This document shows positions 1-6,430 of a stretch of DNA of 6,462 nucleotides, piece after piece (within the stretch, counting starts at the first letter, position 1; every line of letters starts with the position of its first letter). Source of the stretch: Pseudomonadota bacterium. Its GTDB lineage: Bacteria; Pseudomonadota; Alphaproteobacteria; Rhizobiales; Rhizobiaceae. Both the position numbers and the translations under genes were made by a program. The DNA lies in the NCBI GenBank assembly GCA_023419995.1, contig JAEZXF010000047.1, positions 1 to 6,462 on the forward strand, read 5' to 3'. The notes beneath the pieces are model-generated. The model was not told the origin of the DNA. It searched no databases and saw nothing but the letters and a program-made list of their open reading frames with translations.

Positions 1-5
1 CTCAT
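1..5 (-). CDS. dctM: Predicted start of TRAP transporter large permease (first codon only)
   Basis: On the minus strand an ATG at 5-3 overlaps the dctQ stop codon (TGA at 4-2) as ATGA, the usual arrangement for translationally coupled genes. A strong Shine-Dalgarno-like stretch, AAGGGGG at 17-11, lies 5 nt before this ATG, inside the end of dctQ. In TRAP operons dctQ is commonly followed by dctM, the 12-to-14-helix subunit that forms the transport channel with DctQ. Only one codon plus two bases are in view, so the identity is inferred from position and operon type and not from protein sequence. Confidence 0.5.
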
Positions 6-517
6 GCGTTCCCCCTTCCCTGCCGGGCGAAAAGCCGGAGGAGCGACTGGACGAACTGGCCCGCCGCGACGCGCGCGGCGACGCTCGCGCCGAAGCAGAC
101 CAGGATCTTGATCGGATAGACCGGGAAGTTGAAGACGCCGCCCGCGACCTCGCGGATGCGGACGCTGTCGAGCATCAGCGGCCATGTCTGGCGCGCGACG
201 AGGTAGAGCGCGACCAGCGTTCCCAGGAGCGCCAGGCAGTCAGACAGGCGCCGGGCCGTGCCGCGCAGGCGCGTCGTCAAAAGGTCGACCACGATGTGGC
301 TCTGCCGGGCCTGGACGTGGACGAGGCCGATGAACATGACGACCGCCAGCGCGGATTCCGCCATCTCGAAGGCCCCGACCACCGGCCGCCTGAAGAAGGC
401 GGTGCCGATGATGTCGGCCGTGCCGACCACCATCATCAGGCCGAGGGCGGCCCAGCCGATCAGGGCGCTTGCGCGCAGACCCCACGCAAGCGCAGTCTCA
501 GCGGCGTGCATGCGCAT
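2..517 (-). CDS. dctQ: TRAP transporter small permease subunit (DctQ family)
   Basis: This 171-residue protein is the small integral-membrane subunit of a tripartite ATP-independent periplasmic (TRAP) transporter. With the large subunit DctM it forms the membrane part that receives substrate from the binding protein. Four hydrophobic segments are visible at about residues 15-37, 49-69, 91-110 and 132-153, as expected for DctQ. The family-like stretch FEMAESALAVVMFIGLVHVQ (50-69), followed by IVVDLLTTRL (75-84), matches the usual 'acidic residue in helix 2, then a V-D amphipathic segment' layout. The length is typical. The ATG at 517 is chosen because GGAGG at 529-525 stands 7 nt upstream; a second ATG at 511 lacks this spacing. 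It lies 48 bp after dctP and overlaps the predicted dctM by ATGA, so the three are very likely one operon. Substrate is unknown. Confidence 0.9.
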   Translation of the reverse strand: MRMHAAETALAWGLRASALIGWAALGLMMVVGTADIIGTAFFRRPVVGAFEMAESALAVVMFIGLVHVQARQSHIVVDLLTTRLRGTARRLSDCLALLGTLVALYLVARQTWPLMLDSVRIREVAGGVFNFPVYPIKILVCFGASVAARVAAGQFVQSLLRLFARQGRGNA

Positions 518-543
518 GCCGGTTCCTCCAGAAAAGAGCGACG

Positions 544-559
544 GCCGGCCGGGGCCGGC
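544..559 (-). promoter_or_regulatory. GC-rich hairpin between dctP and dctQ
   Basis: In the 48-bp gap between the dctP stop and the dctQ start, GCCGGC is repeated as its own complement (554-559 and 544-549) around a 4-nt loop, giving a 6-bp all-GC stem in the dctP-dctQ transcript. Thirteen nucleotides rich in pyrimidines follow, including TTTT at 535-532, and then the dctQ ribosome binding site. It could protect the dctP mRNA 3' end or partly attenuate transcription, which would make more binding protein than membrane subunits. The stem is short and such motifs arise by chance in DNA this GC-rich, so the function is an inference. Confidence 0.35.
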
Positions 560-565
560 GGGCGG

Positions 566-1588
566 CTACTGCCGGTAGGCCTCGAGGCGCTCGCGGACGA
601 AGGCGGCGTGCGTCTTCGCGGCCTCGCCATGGCCGGCCTTGTCGAGATGCTCGACCCACAGGTCGAGGAAGTCGGGCAGCGCCTCTTCCATCTTCGCCTG
701 GTCCTCGAAATGGACGAGCTCGACGCCCTTGGCCTTCAGCGTTTCGAGGCCGCTCGCCTCGGTCGCCTCGATCTCGTCGGCGGCCTTCTTCTCGGCCTCG
801 TCCACCACCTCGTCGAACAGCGCCTTGAACTCCGGCGTCCACGAATCCCACACCTCCTTGTTGACGTAGGTGAGGTAGAGCGGCGTCGCGCCGAATTCGG
901 CGTCGCTGGTGAACTTGGCGACCTCGAACAGGTTGTAGAGCACGGCCGTCTGGTAGTTGAGGTAGGCGCAGTCGACGGTGCCGCGCTGCAGGCCCTCATA
1001 CATCTCGCCCAGCTCGATGTTGACCGGCACGGCCTTGAAGGTGGTGAAGACGATCGGGTGGAAGGTGCCGTAGGTGCGCACCTTGAGGCCGTCGAAATCG
1101 GCCAGCGTCTTCACCGGCTTGGTGCAGAGCAGGCGGTACTGCGGCAGGCCGCGATAGAGGAAGGGGTGCAGGTTCGCCGCGTCGAACTCGGCGCGAACCT
1201 CCTCCAGCGCCTCGTAGGCGTCCTTCTGGACCTGCGCGGCGGCCTCGGCGTTCGGGAAGATGATCGGCAGCGAATCGGCGAGGCCCGAGACCGGGAACTG
1301 GCTGAAGAAGTAGCCGATCGGGAAGTTGCCGATGTCGACCGCGCCCGCACCCACGAGCTCGACCATCTCGGCCGGCCCGCCCAGCGTGCCGCCGTGGAAC
1401 ATCTCGAACTTGACCTTGCCGTCGGTGCGCCTGGCGATCTCGTCGGCGACGAACTGGTCGATCACCGAGGTCGTGAAGCCCTCGGGCATGAAGTTCGCAT
1501 AGCGAACCGACATCTGCGGGTAGTCCTGCGCCAGGGCCCCGGTGCTCACCACGAGCGCGAGCGCCGTCGTCGCGACGAAATTCCTCAT
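566..1588 (-). CDS. dctP: TRAP transporter periplasmic solute-binding protein (DctP family)
   Basis: This 340-residue protein captures the substrate in the periplasm and delivers it to DctQM. A signal peptide is clear: MRNF, a hydrophobic core and a cleavage site after ALA at residue 20, before QDYPQ. The mature part has the DctP fold markers: the early MSVRYANFMPEG strand region, GLKVRTYG at 167-174, and ELGEMYEGLQRGTVD at 192-206. R171 aligns with the conserved arginine that binds the substrate carboxylate (R147 of the sialic acid protein SiaP), and R152 is a candidate for the second conserved arginine. A carboxylate substrate is therefore likely, but which one is not visible. After GTVD the usual glycine is replaced by C207 (DCAYLNYQTA), so the pocket may be atypical. 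The start at 1588 is preferred over ATGs at 1594 and 1621 because TAAGGAGG (1602-1595) stands 6 nt before it. It is first in the operon and divergent from a TetR-type regulator. Confidence 0.93.
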   Translation of the reverse strand: MRNFVATTALALVVSTGALAQDYPQMSVRYANFMPEGFTTSVIDQFVADEIARRTDGKVKFEMFHGGTLGGPAEMVELVGAGAVDIGNFPIGYFFSQFPVSGLADSLPIIFPNAEAAAQVQKDAYEALEEVRAEFDAANLHPFLYRGLPQYRLLCTKPVKTLADFDGLKVRTYGTFHPIVFTTFKAVPVNIELGEMYEGLQRGTVDCAYLNYQTAVLYNLFEVAKFTSDAEFGATPLYLTYVNKEVWDSWTPEFKALFDEVVDEAEKKAADEIEATEASGLETLKAKGVELVHFEDQAKMEEALPDFLDLWVEHLDKAGHGEAAKTHAAFVRERLEAYRQ

Positions 1589-1594
1589 AGCCAT

Positions 1595-1602
1595 CCTCCT
1601 TA
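1595..1602 (-). promoter_or_regulatory. Strong ribosome binding site that fixes the dctP start
   Basis: The minus strand reads TAAGGAGG, a near-perfect Shine-Dalgarno sequence. It touches the ATG at 1594 directly, which is too close to use, and lies 6 nt before the ATG at 1588. This supports the start at 1588, which also begins the signal peptide in the usual way (MRNF). A site this strong suits a binding protein needed in high amount. Confidence 0.8.
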
Positions 1603-1616
1603 GCTGGATTTCGCCG

Positions 1617-1645
1617 ATCATTGTCAGGTCTTTTCAAAAATGCAA
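1617..1645 (-). promoter_or_regulatory. Candidate promoter of the dctPQM operon
   Basis: On the minus strand TTGCAT (1645-1640) and AATGAT (1622-1617) are 17 bp apart and match the sigma-70 consensus hexamers at 3 of 6 and 4 of 6 positions. Transcription would begin near 1610, giving a leader of about 20 nt to the dctP start. The -35 box lies within the 22-bp inverted repeat, so a protein bound there would block the promoter. The matches are modest and the assignment rests mostly on position and the local AT-richness. Confidence 0.35.
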
Positions 1646-1662
1646 GTATTTAGTTGCATTAT
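1621..1662 (+). promoter_or_regulatory. Possible promoter region of the TetR-family gene
   Basis: Two weak sigma-70 pairings are possible on the plus strand. One is TTGTCA (1621-1626, 5 of 6) with AAGTAT (1644-1649, 3 of 6) at 17 bp. The other is TTCAAA (1633-1638, 4 of 6) with CATTAT (1657-1662, 4 of 6) at 18 bp. Both overlap the inverted repeat at 1639-1660, which would allow autoregulation. I cannot choose between them from sequence alone. Confidence 0.22.
1639..1660. promoter_or_regulatory. 22-bp inverted repeat, candidate operator for the TetR-family regulator
   Basis: Perfect 7-bp arms AATGCAA (1639-1645) and TTGCATT (1654-1660) flank an 8-bp spacer that itself contains a symmetric TA...TA, so 18 of 22 positions are symmetric. 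It lies in an AT-rich island between divergent dctP and tetR genes and overlaps the candidate promoters of both. Size, symmetry and place fit an operator bound by a dimeric TetR-family protein encoded next door. The pairing of this site with that protein is inferred; another regulator could bind it. Confidence 0.6.
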
Positions 1663-1735
1663 CGTCGGGTGACAGTCGCGCCCCATGCGGGCTATTGCTG
1701 CGGCGGCGAAAATCGCGAGGGAGACAGGCGCGGCG

Positions 1736-2458
1736 ATGGCGAGCGGGCAGAGCAGCAGGAAGGACGGCCGGCCGGCGGGCAAGGCGCCGGCCCGCAAGAA
1801 GGACCCGCTGTCGGCACCCAAGCGGCGGCGGCCCAAGCAGGAGCGCTCGCGCGCCACCGTCGACCAGATCCTCGCCGCCGCCGTCGAAGTGCTGGAGCAT
1901 GGCGGCTTCGAGGCGGTGACCATGCAGGCGATCGCCAACGCCGCCGGCATCAACATCGCCACGCTCTACAGCTACTTCCCCAACAAGCACCACGTCCTGG
2001 CCCACCTCGCCCGCATCCGGCTCGACGAGAGGCTGGCCCTGCTGGAGCGCGAGCTCGGCGCCCTCAAGGAGCGCGACGACTGGATCGACGGCTACGGCGA
2101 CGTGCTGCGCCATCTCTTCGTGCTGCGCGAGGGGCAGACGAGCTCCGCCGCCCTGCGCCAGGCCATGCACGCCTCCCCCCCGCTGTGGGAGATCGACCAG
2201 GAGGGCAACGCCCAGGCCGCCGGCATCGTCGCCGACCTGCTGCACGCGAAGTTTCCCGCGATCGGCCGCGAGGACATCGACATCCGCGCCCGGCTGATCG
2301 CCGAATACGTCACCGCGACGCTCGACTTCATCCAGCGCACCGATGCAGGCGAGCGGGAGAAGATCCTCGAGGAGATCGTCGCCCTGACGGCGGGCTATCT
2401 CGCCTCCTTCGCCCCCGCGGCGGACGGCGAAGGACGCGCGCGGCGCGGCGCCCGCTGA
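1736..2458 (+). CDS. TetR/AcrR-family transcriptional regulator
   Basis: This 240-residue protein has the TetR-type DNA-binding domain at about residues 36-86: helix 1 around ATVDQILAAAVEVLEHGGF, then the helix-turn-helix TMQAIANAAGINIATLYSYF (62-81) ending in PNK, the hallmark of the family. The C-terminal part (about 90-225) should be the helical dimer and ligand domain; its inducer cannot be predicted. Residues 1-39 are unusually basic, with 14 Lys/Arg and many Gly/Pro/Ala, and look disordered. The ATG at 1736 is chosen because purine-rich GAGGGAG (1717-1723) and ACAGG (1724-1728) precede it. An in-frame ATG at 1685 would add 17 residues but has no ribosome binding site. It is divergent from the TRAP operon across a 147-bp gap with a palindrome, so it is probably the local regulator of dctPQM and of itself. 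Control of the acyl-CoA synthetase downstream is a less likely alternative. Confidence 0.9.
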   Translation: MASGQSSRKDGRPAGKAPARKKDPLSAPKRRRPKQERSRATVDQILAAAVEVLEHGGFEAVTMQAIANAAGINIATLYSYFPNKHHVLAHLARIRLDERLALLERELGALKERDDWIDGYGDVLRHLFVLREGQTSSAALRQAMHASPPLWEIDQEGNAQAAGIVADLLHAKFPAIGREDIDIRARLIAEYVTATLDFIQRTDAGEREKILEEIVALTAGYLASFAPAADGEGRARRGAR

Positions 2459-2490
2459 GGCGCGGAGTCCCCTTCGATCCGGCGCGGAAC

Positions 2491-2512
2491 GGCCGGCAAA
2501 GGCGGCTCTTTT
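2491..2512 (+). terminator. Weak candidate terminator after the TetR-family gene
   Basis: GGCCG (2491-2495) can pair with CGGCT (2503-2507), using one G-T wobble, around a 7-nt loop; CTTTT follows at 2508-2512. It begins 32 bp after the TetR-family stop. The stem is only 5 bp and the T run is 4, so termination would be weak at best. A perfect 10-bp palindrome, TTTCCGGAAA (2510-2519), follows. The rest of the 2459-2608 gap shows no convincing promoter, although one for the next gene is expected there. Confidence 0.25.
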
Positions 2513-2608
2513 CCGGAAACCCCTTCCATGCGACCGATTTTCGGCTAAAACGCTTGCCAAGCTCGGCGGCGGCATTTCGCGCGCCCTATCCTCGAACACC
2601 GGTGAACG

Positions 2609-3274
2609 ATGTCGGACGACAGCTTTATTCGTGAGGTAAACCAGGAGCTTCGCCAGGACCAGGCGAAGGCGCTTTGGGACCGCTACGGTACGGCGGTCAT
2701 CGCCGCCGCGGTGGCCATCCTCGTCGCCACCTCGGCCTGGGTCGGCTGGGACTACTGGAGCCAGACCTGCGCCGACCGCTCCGGCGACGCCTATCTGCAG
2801 GCGCTGGAACTGGCCCGCGACGGCAAGACCGACGAGGCGAAGGCCGCGCTCGCCGCGCTCGAGGCCGGCGGCTACGGCGCCTATCCTGTGCTGGCGCGCA
2901 TGCGCACCGCGACGCTCGCCGCCGAGGCGGGCGACCATGCCGGCGCGATCAGCGGCTTCGACAGCGTCGCGGCCGACGGCGCCGTGCCGGCGGCCATCCG
3001 CGAGATGGCGCGCCTGCGCGCCGCGCTGCTGCTCGTCGACACCGGCAGCTATGCCGACGTCGCCCAGCGCGTCGAGACGCTGACGGCCGAGACCAACCCG
3101 CTGCGTCATTCGGCCCGCGAGGCGCTGGCGCTCGCCGCCTGGAAGGAGGGCCGCACCGCCGATGCCGCCGCGCTCTACGGCCAGATCATCGACGACGAGG
3201 GCGCGCCGCAGAACATCCGCCAGCGCGCCACCCTGATGTCCGAACTGATCCGCGGTTCGGGCGCATCGTCCTGA
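2609..3274 (+). CDS. YfgM-like inner-membrane TPR protein (upstream of der)
   Basis: This 221-residue protein has a short charged cytoplasmic N terminus (1-27, [18 protein letters not shown]), one membrane span at about 28-49 rich in Ala/Val/Ile, and a periplasmic domain of alanine-rich helical pairs (about 58-215) that read as tetratricopeptide-like repeats. The layout and length match the YfgM/TPR_21 family. In E. coli YfgM associates with the SecYEG translocon and periplasmic chaperones; whether this relative does the same is not shown. The helical hairpins with '[15 protein letters not shown]' and '[16 protein letters not shown]' patterns are the visible repeat signals. The start at 2609 has a weak GGTGA (2601-2605) only 3 nt upstream, but the N-terminal sequence is typical. 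It ends 20 bp before der, so the two are probably cotranscribed. In E. coli yfgM is also close to der, with bamB between them. Confidence 0.82.
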   Translation: MSDDSFIREVNQELRQDQAKALWDRYGTAVIAAAVAILVATSAWVGWDYWSQTCADRSGDAYLQALELARDGKTDEAKAALAALEAGGYGAYPVLARMRTATLAAEAGDHAGAISGFDSVAADGAVPAAIREMARLRAALLLVDTGSYADVAQRVETLTAETNPLRHSAREALALAAWKEGRTADAAALYGQIIDDEGAPQNIRQRATLMSELIRGSGASS

Positions 3275-3294
3275 CCGCCCCCCGGGTGCCGCCC

Positions 3295-4734
3295 ATGGGC
3301 CTCAAGGTCGCCATCGTCGGCCGCCCCAATGTCGGCAAGTCGACATTGTTCAACCGGCTGGTCGGCCGCAAGCTGGCGCTCGTCGACGACACGCCCGGCG
3401 TGACGCGCGACCGCCGCGTCCATGCCGCCAGGCTCTACGACCTGCGTTTCGACGTCATCGACACCGCCGGGCTGGAGGACGCGTCCTCCGCCTCGCTCGA
3501 GGGCCGCATGCGCGCCCAGACCGAGACGGCGATCGACGAGGCCGACCTCGTCCTGTTCCTGATCGATTCCAAGGTCGGCATCATGCCCGACGACCGCACC
3601 TTCGCCGACCTGGTGCGCCGCACCGGCAAGCCGGTGGTGCTCATCGCCAACAAGGCCGAGGCGCGCGGCGCGCAGGCCGGTATGCTGGAAGCGTGGGAAC
3701 TCGGCCTCGGCGAGCCGATCCCGATCTCGGCCGAGCACGGCGAGGGCATGCCCGACCTGCGCGAGGCGATCGTCGCCGCCATCGGCGAGGAGCGCGCCTT
3801 CGCCCACGAGAAGGAGGAGGCGGCCGTCGCCGCCGCCGCCGGCGAGCCGCTGGTCGGCGAGGACATCGACGACCCCGACGCCGAGGACGTGCCGGAGTAC
3901 GACGCGACCAAGCCGCTGCGCATCGCCGTCGTCGGCCGGCCCAACGCCGGCAAGTCGACCATGATCAACGCGCTGATCGGCGAGGAGCGCCTGCTGACCG
4001 GGCCGGAAGCCGGCATCACCCGCGATTCGATCTCGGTCGACTGGGACTGGCGCGGACGCCGGATCAAGCTGTTCGACACGGCCGGCCTGCGCCGCAAGTC
4101 GCGGGTGCAGGAGAAGCTGGAGAAGCTCTCCGTCGCCGACGGCCTGCGCGCCGTGCGCTTCGCCGAGGTGGTGATCGTCGTGCTCGACGCCACCATCCCC
4201 TTCGAGAAGCAGGACCTGCAGATCGCCGACCTGATCATCCGCGAGGGACGCGCGCCGGTCATCGCCTTCAACAAGTGGGACCTGATCGAGAACCCGCAGG
4301 AGACGCTGGCCGACCTGCGCGAGAAGACCGCGCGGCTCCTGCCGCAGGCCCGCGGCATCCGCGCCGTGCCGCTCTCGGCCGAGACCGGCCGCGGTCTCGA
4401 GAAGCTGATGGAGGCGGTCGAGGAGACGCACCGCGTCTGGAACCGGCGCATCTCGACCGGCAAGCTCAACCGCTGGCTGGAGGGCATCCTCGGCCACCAT
4501 CCGCCCCCGGCCGTCGCCGGGCGTCGGCTCAAGATCAAGTACATCACCCAGGTCAAGACGCGGCCGCCGGGCTTCGTCCTGTCCTGCTCGCGTCCGGAGG
4601 CGATGCCGCAATCCTACGTGCGCTACCTGGTGAACAACCTGCGCGACAGCTTCGACATGCCGGGCGTGCCGATCCGCGTCGCCCTGCGCGCCTCGGAGAA
4701 CCCGTTCGCCGGCCGCGCGAAGAAGAAGCGGTGA
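3295..4734 (+). CDS. der: Ribosome biogenesis GTPase Der (EngA)
   Basis: This 479-residue protein is the essential tandem GTPase that helps mature the 50S ribosomal subunit in the cytoplasm. GTPase domain 1 has G1 GRPNVGKST (9-17), G2 T37 in GVTRD, G3 DTAG (56-59), G4 NKAE (119-122) and SAEHG (145-149). An acidic Ala/Glu/Asp-rich linker follows (about 165-205). Domain 2 has GRPNAGKST (214-222), T242 in [13 protein letters not shown] (261-268), NKWD (326-329) and SAETG (361-365). The C-terminal KH-like domain (about 385-468) contains [17 protein letters not shown], followed by a basic tail ending KKKR. All motifs are intact except that G4 of domain 1 has Glu in place of Asp, which I believe is common in alphaproteobacterial Der. 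The ATG at 3295 gives the standard N terminus [17 protein letters not shown]; its ribosome binding site is weak (GGGTG, 3284-3288). Length is normal for Der proteins. Confidence 0.98.
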   Translation: MGLKVAIVGRPNVGKSTLFNRLVGRKLALVDDTPGVTRDRRVHAARLYDLRFDVIDTAGLEDASSASLEGRMRAQTETAIDEADLVLFLIDSKVGIMPDDRTFADLVRRTGKPVVLIANKAEARGAQAGMLEAWELGLGEPIPISAEHGEGMPDLREAIVAAIGEERAFAHEKEEAAVAAAAGEPLVGEDIDDPDAEDVPEYDATKPLRIAVVGRPNAGKSTMINALIGEERLLTGPEAGITRDSISVDWDWRGRRIKLFDTAGLRRKSRVQEKLEKLSVADGLRAVRFAEVVIVVLDATIPFEKQDLQIADLIIREGRAPVIAFNKWDLIENPQETLADLREKTARLLPQARGIRAVPLSAETGRGLEKLMEAVEETHRVWNRRISTGKLNRWLEGILGHHPPPAVAGRRLKIKYITQVKTRPPGFVLSCSRPEAMPQSYVRYLVNNLRDSFDMPGVPIRVALRASENPFAGRAKKKR

Positions 4735-4766
4735 TCCATCGTTGAACCGGCAGGGGTAGGGACGGC

Positions 4767-6404
4767 ATGCTCGAACGACGCGAAAGCTACGAGGCGCTCT
4801 ACCGCGATTTCCGCTGGCAAATCCCCGCGCGCTTCAACATCGGCGTCGCCGTCAGCGACCGCTGGGCCGCGGTCGAGCCCGGCCGCACCGCACTTCTTTC
4901 CCACCGCGCCGAAGGCGAGCCGGAACGCCTGACCTATGGCGAGCTGTCGGCCCGCTCCAACGCGCTCGCCAGCGCGCTGCGCGCCCGGGGCGTCGAGCGC
5001 GGCGACCGGGTGGCGCTGCTCCTGCCGCAGTGCTTCGAGGCGGCGATCGCCCATGTCGCGCTCTACAAGCTCGGCGCCATCGCCGTGCCGCTGGCGCTGC
5101 TCTTCGGGGTCGAGGCGCTCGAGTACCGGCTGAACGCGGCCGGGGTGAAGGCGGTGGTCACCAACGATGCCGGCCGCGCCAAGCTGGCGGGGATCCGCGC
5201 CCGCCTGCCGCAGCTCGAGACCGTCGTCTCGGTCGACGGGGCGGCGGCCGGCGCGCTCGATTTCCACCGGCTCGTCGCCGACCATGCGCCGCATTTCGCG
5301 GCCGAGGACACCGGGCCCGACGATCCGGCGCTGATGATCTTCACCTCCGGCACCACCGGCCCGCCCAAGGGGGCGCTGCACGGCCACCGGGTGCTGCTCG
5401 GCCATCTGCCCGGCGTGCAGATGCCGCACGAATTCCTGCCGCAGCCGGGCGACCTCTTGTGGACGCCGGCGGACTGGGCCTGGGCCGGCGGCCTGCTCAA
5501 CGTGCTCCTGCCCGGCCTCTATCTCGGCGTGCCGGTGGTCGCCGGCCGCGCCGAGCGCTTCGAGCCCGAGGCCGCGCTCGGCCTGATGGAGAAGATGCGC
5601 GTGCGCAACGCCTTCATCCCGCCGACGGCGCTCCGGATGCTGAAATCCGTCACGGGGATCGCCGGTCGCTTCGACCTTTCCCTGCGCAGCATCGGCTCGG
5701 GCGGCGAATCGCTCGGGCGCGAGACCTATGACTGGGCCAAGGCGGAGCTCGGCCTGTCGATCAATGAGTTCTACGGCCAGACCGAGTGCAACCTCGTGCT
5801 CGCCTCCTGTGCCGCGCTCGGCGTCAGCCGCGGCGGTGCCATCGGCAAGCCGGTACCCGGCCATGTCGTGGCGGTGGTCGACGAGGAGGGCCGCACGGTG
5901 GAGACCGGCCGGGCCGGCCAGATCGCGGTGCTGCGGCCCAACCCGGTGATGTTCCTCGAATACTGGCGGAATCCGGAGGCGACGGCCAAGAAATTCGTCG
6001 GCGACTGGATGACCACCGGCGACCAGGGCATCGAGGACGAAGACGGCTACATCCATTTCTTCGGCCGCGACGACGATGTCATCACCTCGGCCGGCTACCG
6101 CATCGGGCCGGGCGAGATCGAGGACTGCCTGACCGGGCACCCGGCCGTGACGCTGGCCGCCGCCGTCGGCAAGCCCGACCCGCTGCGCACAGAGATCGTC
6201 AAGGCCTATGTGGTGCTGAAGGACGGCCACGCGCCGACGAAGGCGCTGGCCGACGAGATCAGCCAGTGGGTGCGCGAGCGGCTGTCGGCGCACGAGTACC
6301 CGCGCGAGGTCGAGTTCGTCGAATCGATGCCGCTGACCACGACCGGCAAGGTCATCCGCCGCATCTTCCGCGACCGCGCGCGGGCGGAGGCAGAAGCGTC
6401 CTGA
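4767..6404 (+). CDS. AMP-forming acyl-CoA synthetase, medium-chain/broad-specificity type
   Basis: This 545-residue enzyme of the ANL superfamily should activate a carboxylic acid with ATP to an acyl-adenylate and transfer it to CoA. Motifs in order: phosphate loop TSGTTGPPKG (193-202); PADWAWAGG (234-242), typical of acetyl/medium-chain synthetases; GSGGESL (310-316); adenine motif NEFYGQTE (333-340); TGD (417-419); hinge GRDDDVITSAGYRIGPGEIE (433-452); and the catalytic lysine K528 in TTTGKVIRR. G337 sits where short-chain acetyl-CoA synthetases have the tryptophan that closes the acyl pocket (W-W-Q-T-E), so a larger acid such as a medium-chain, branched or aromatic acyl group is more likely than acetate. 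No signal peptide or transmembrane segment is visible, so it is cytoplasmic. It starts 32 bp after der with AGGGG (4752-4756) and AGGGA (4758-4762) upstream, so cotranscription is possible. The exact substrate, and any link to the TRAP transporter, is unknown. Confidence 0.92.
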   Translation: MLERRESYEALYRDFRWQIPARFNIGVAVSDRWAAVEPGRTALLSHRAEGEPERLTYGELSARSNALASALRARGVERGDRVALLLPQCFEAAIAHVALYKLGAIAVPLALLFGVEALEYRLNAAGVKAVVTNDAGRAKLAGIRARLPQLETVVSVDGAAAGALDFHRLVADHAPHFAAEDTGPDDPALMIFTSGTTGPPKGALHGHRVLLGHLPGVQMPHEFLPQPGDLLWTPADWAWAGGLLNVLLPGLYLGVPVVAGRAERFEPEAALGLMEKMRVRNAFIPPTALRMLKSVTGIAGRFDLSLRSIGSGGESLGRETYDWAKAELGLSINEFYGQTECNLVLASCAALGVSRGGAIGKPVPGHVVAVVDEEGRTVETGRAGQIAVLRPNPVMFLEYWRNPEATAKKFVGDWMTTGDQGIEDEDGYIHFFGRDDDVITSAGYRIGPGEIEDCLTGHPAVTLAAAVGKPDPLRTEIVKAYVVLKDGHAPTKALADEISQWVRERLSAHEYPREVEFVESMPLTTTGKVIRRIFRDRARAEAEAS

Positions 6405-6430
6405 AGCCAATGGGCCGGCCGGCGGCGCTG

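Noticed and set aside
296..1603. Long open frame on the plus strand opposite dctP and dctQ
   Set aside because: It lies antisense to genes with clear family motifs and a signal peptide. Its predicted protein is rich in Arg, Gly, Glu and Leu repeats, as expected from a GC-rich shadow frame.
1589..1621. Upstream in-frame start for dctP at 1621 (adds MIGEIQLRR and more before the signal peptide)
   Set aside because: It would bury the strong TAAGGAGG inside the coding region, place the start almost on the candidate -10 box, and put a nonstandard extension before a complete signal peptide.
1685..1735. Earlier ATG at 1685 for the TetR-family gene
   Set aside because: No Shine-Dalgarno sequence precedes it, while the ATG at 1736 has purine-rich sites at 1717-1728. 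The extra residues show no domain.
2521..2608. Possible promoter for the TPR-der operon (TTGCCA at 2554, CTATCC at 2586)
   Set aside because: The two elements are 26 bp apart, too far for a sigma-70 pair, and no better pair was found. A promoter is expected here but I cannot place it.
1634..3109. Long minus-strand open frame opposite the TetR-family and TPR genes
   Set aside because: It spans two unrelated genes and an intergenic gap, has no recognisable domain and shows the compositional pattern of an antisense shadow.
2674..3294. Apparent N-terminal extension of Der (an open frame running from 2674 through der)
   Set aside because: The extension overlaps the TPR membrane gene in another frame and is low-complexity Arg/Gly/Ala. 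Der normally starts at the [13 protein letters not shown] segment, as does the ATG at 3295.
3175..6410. Long minus-strand open frames opposite der (3175-4611) and the acyl-CoA synthetase (4623-6410)
   Set aside because: Both are antisense to genes with full catalytic motif sets and carry no motifs of their own. High GC removes stop codons from these frames.
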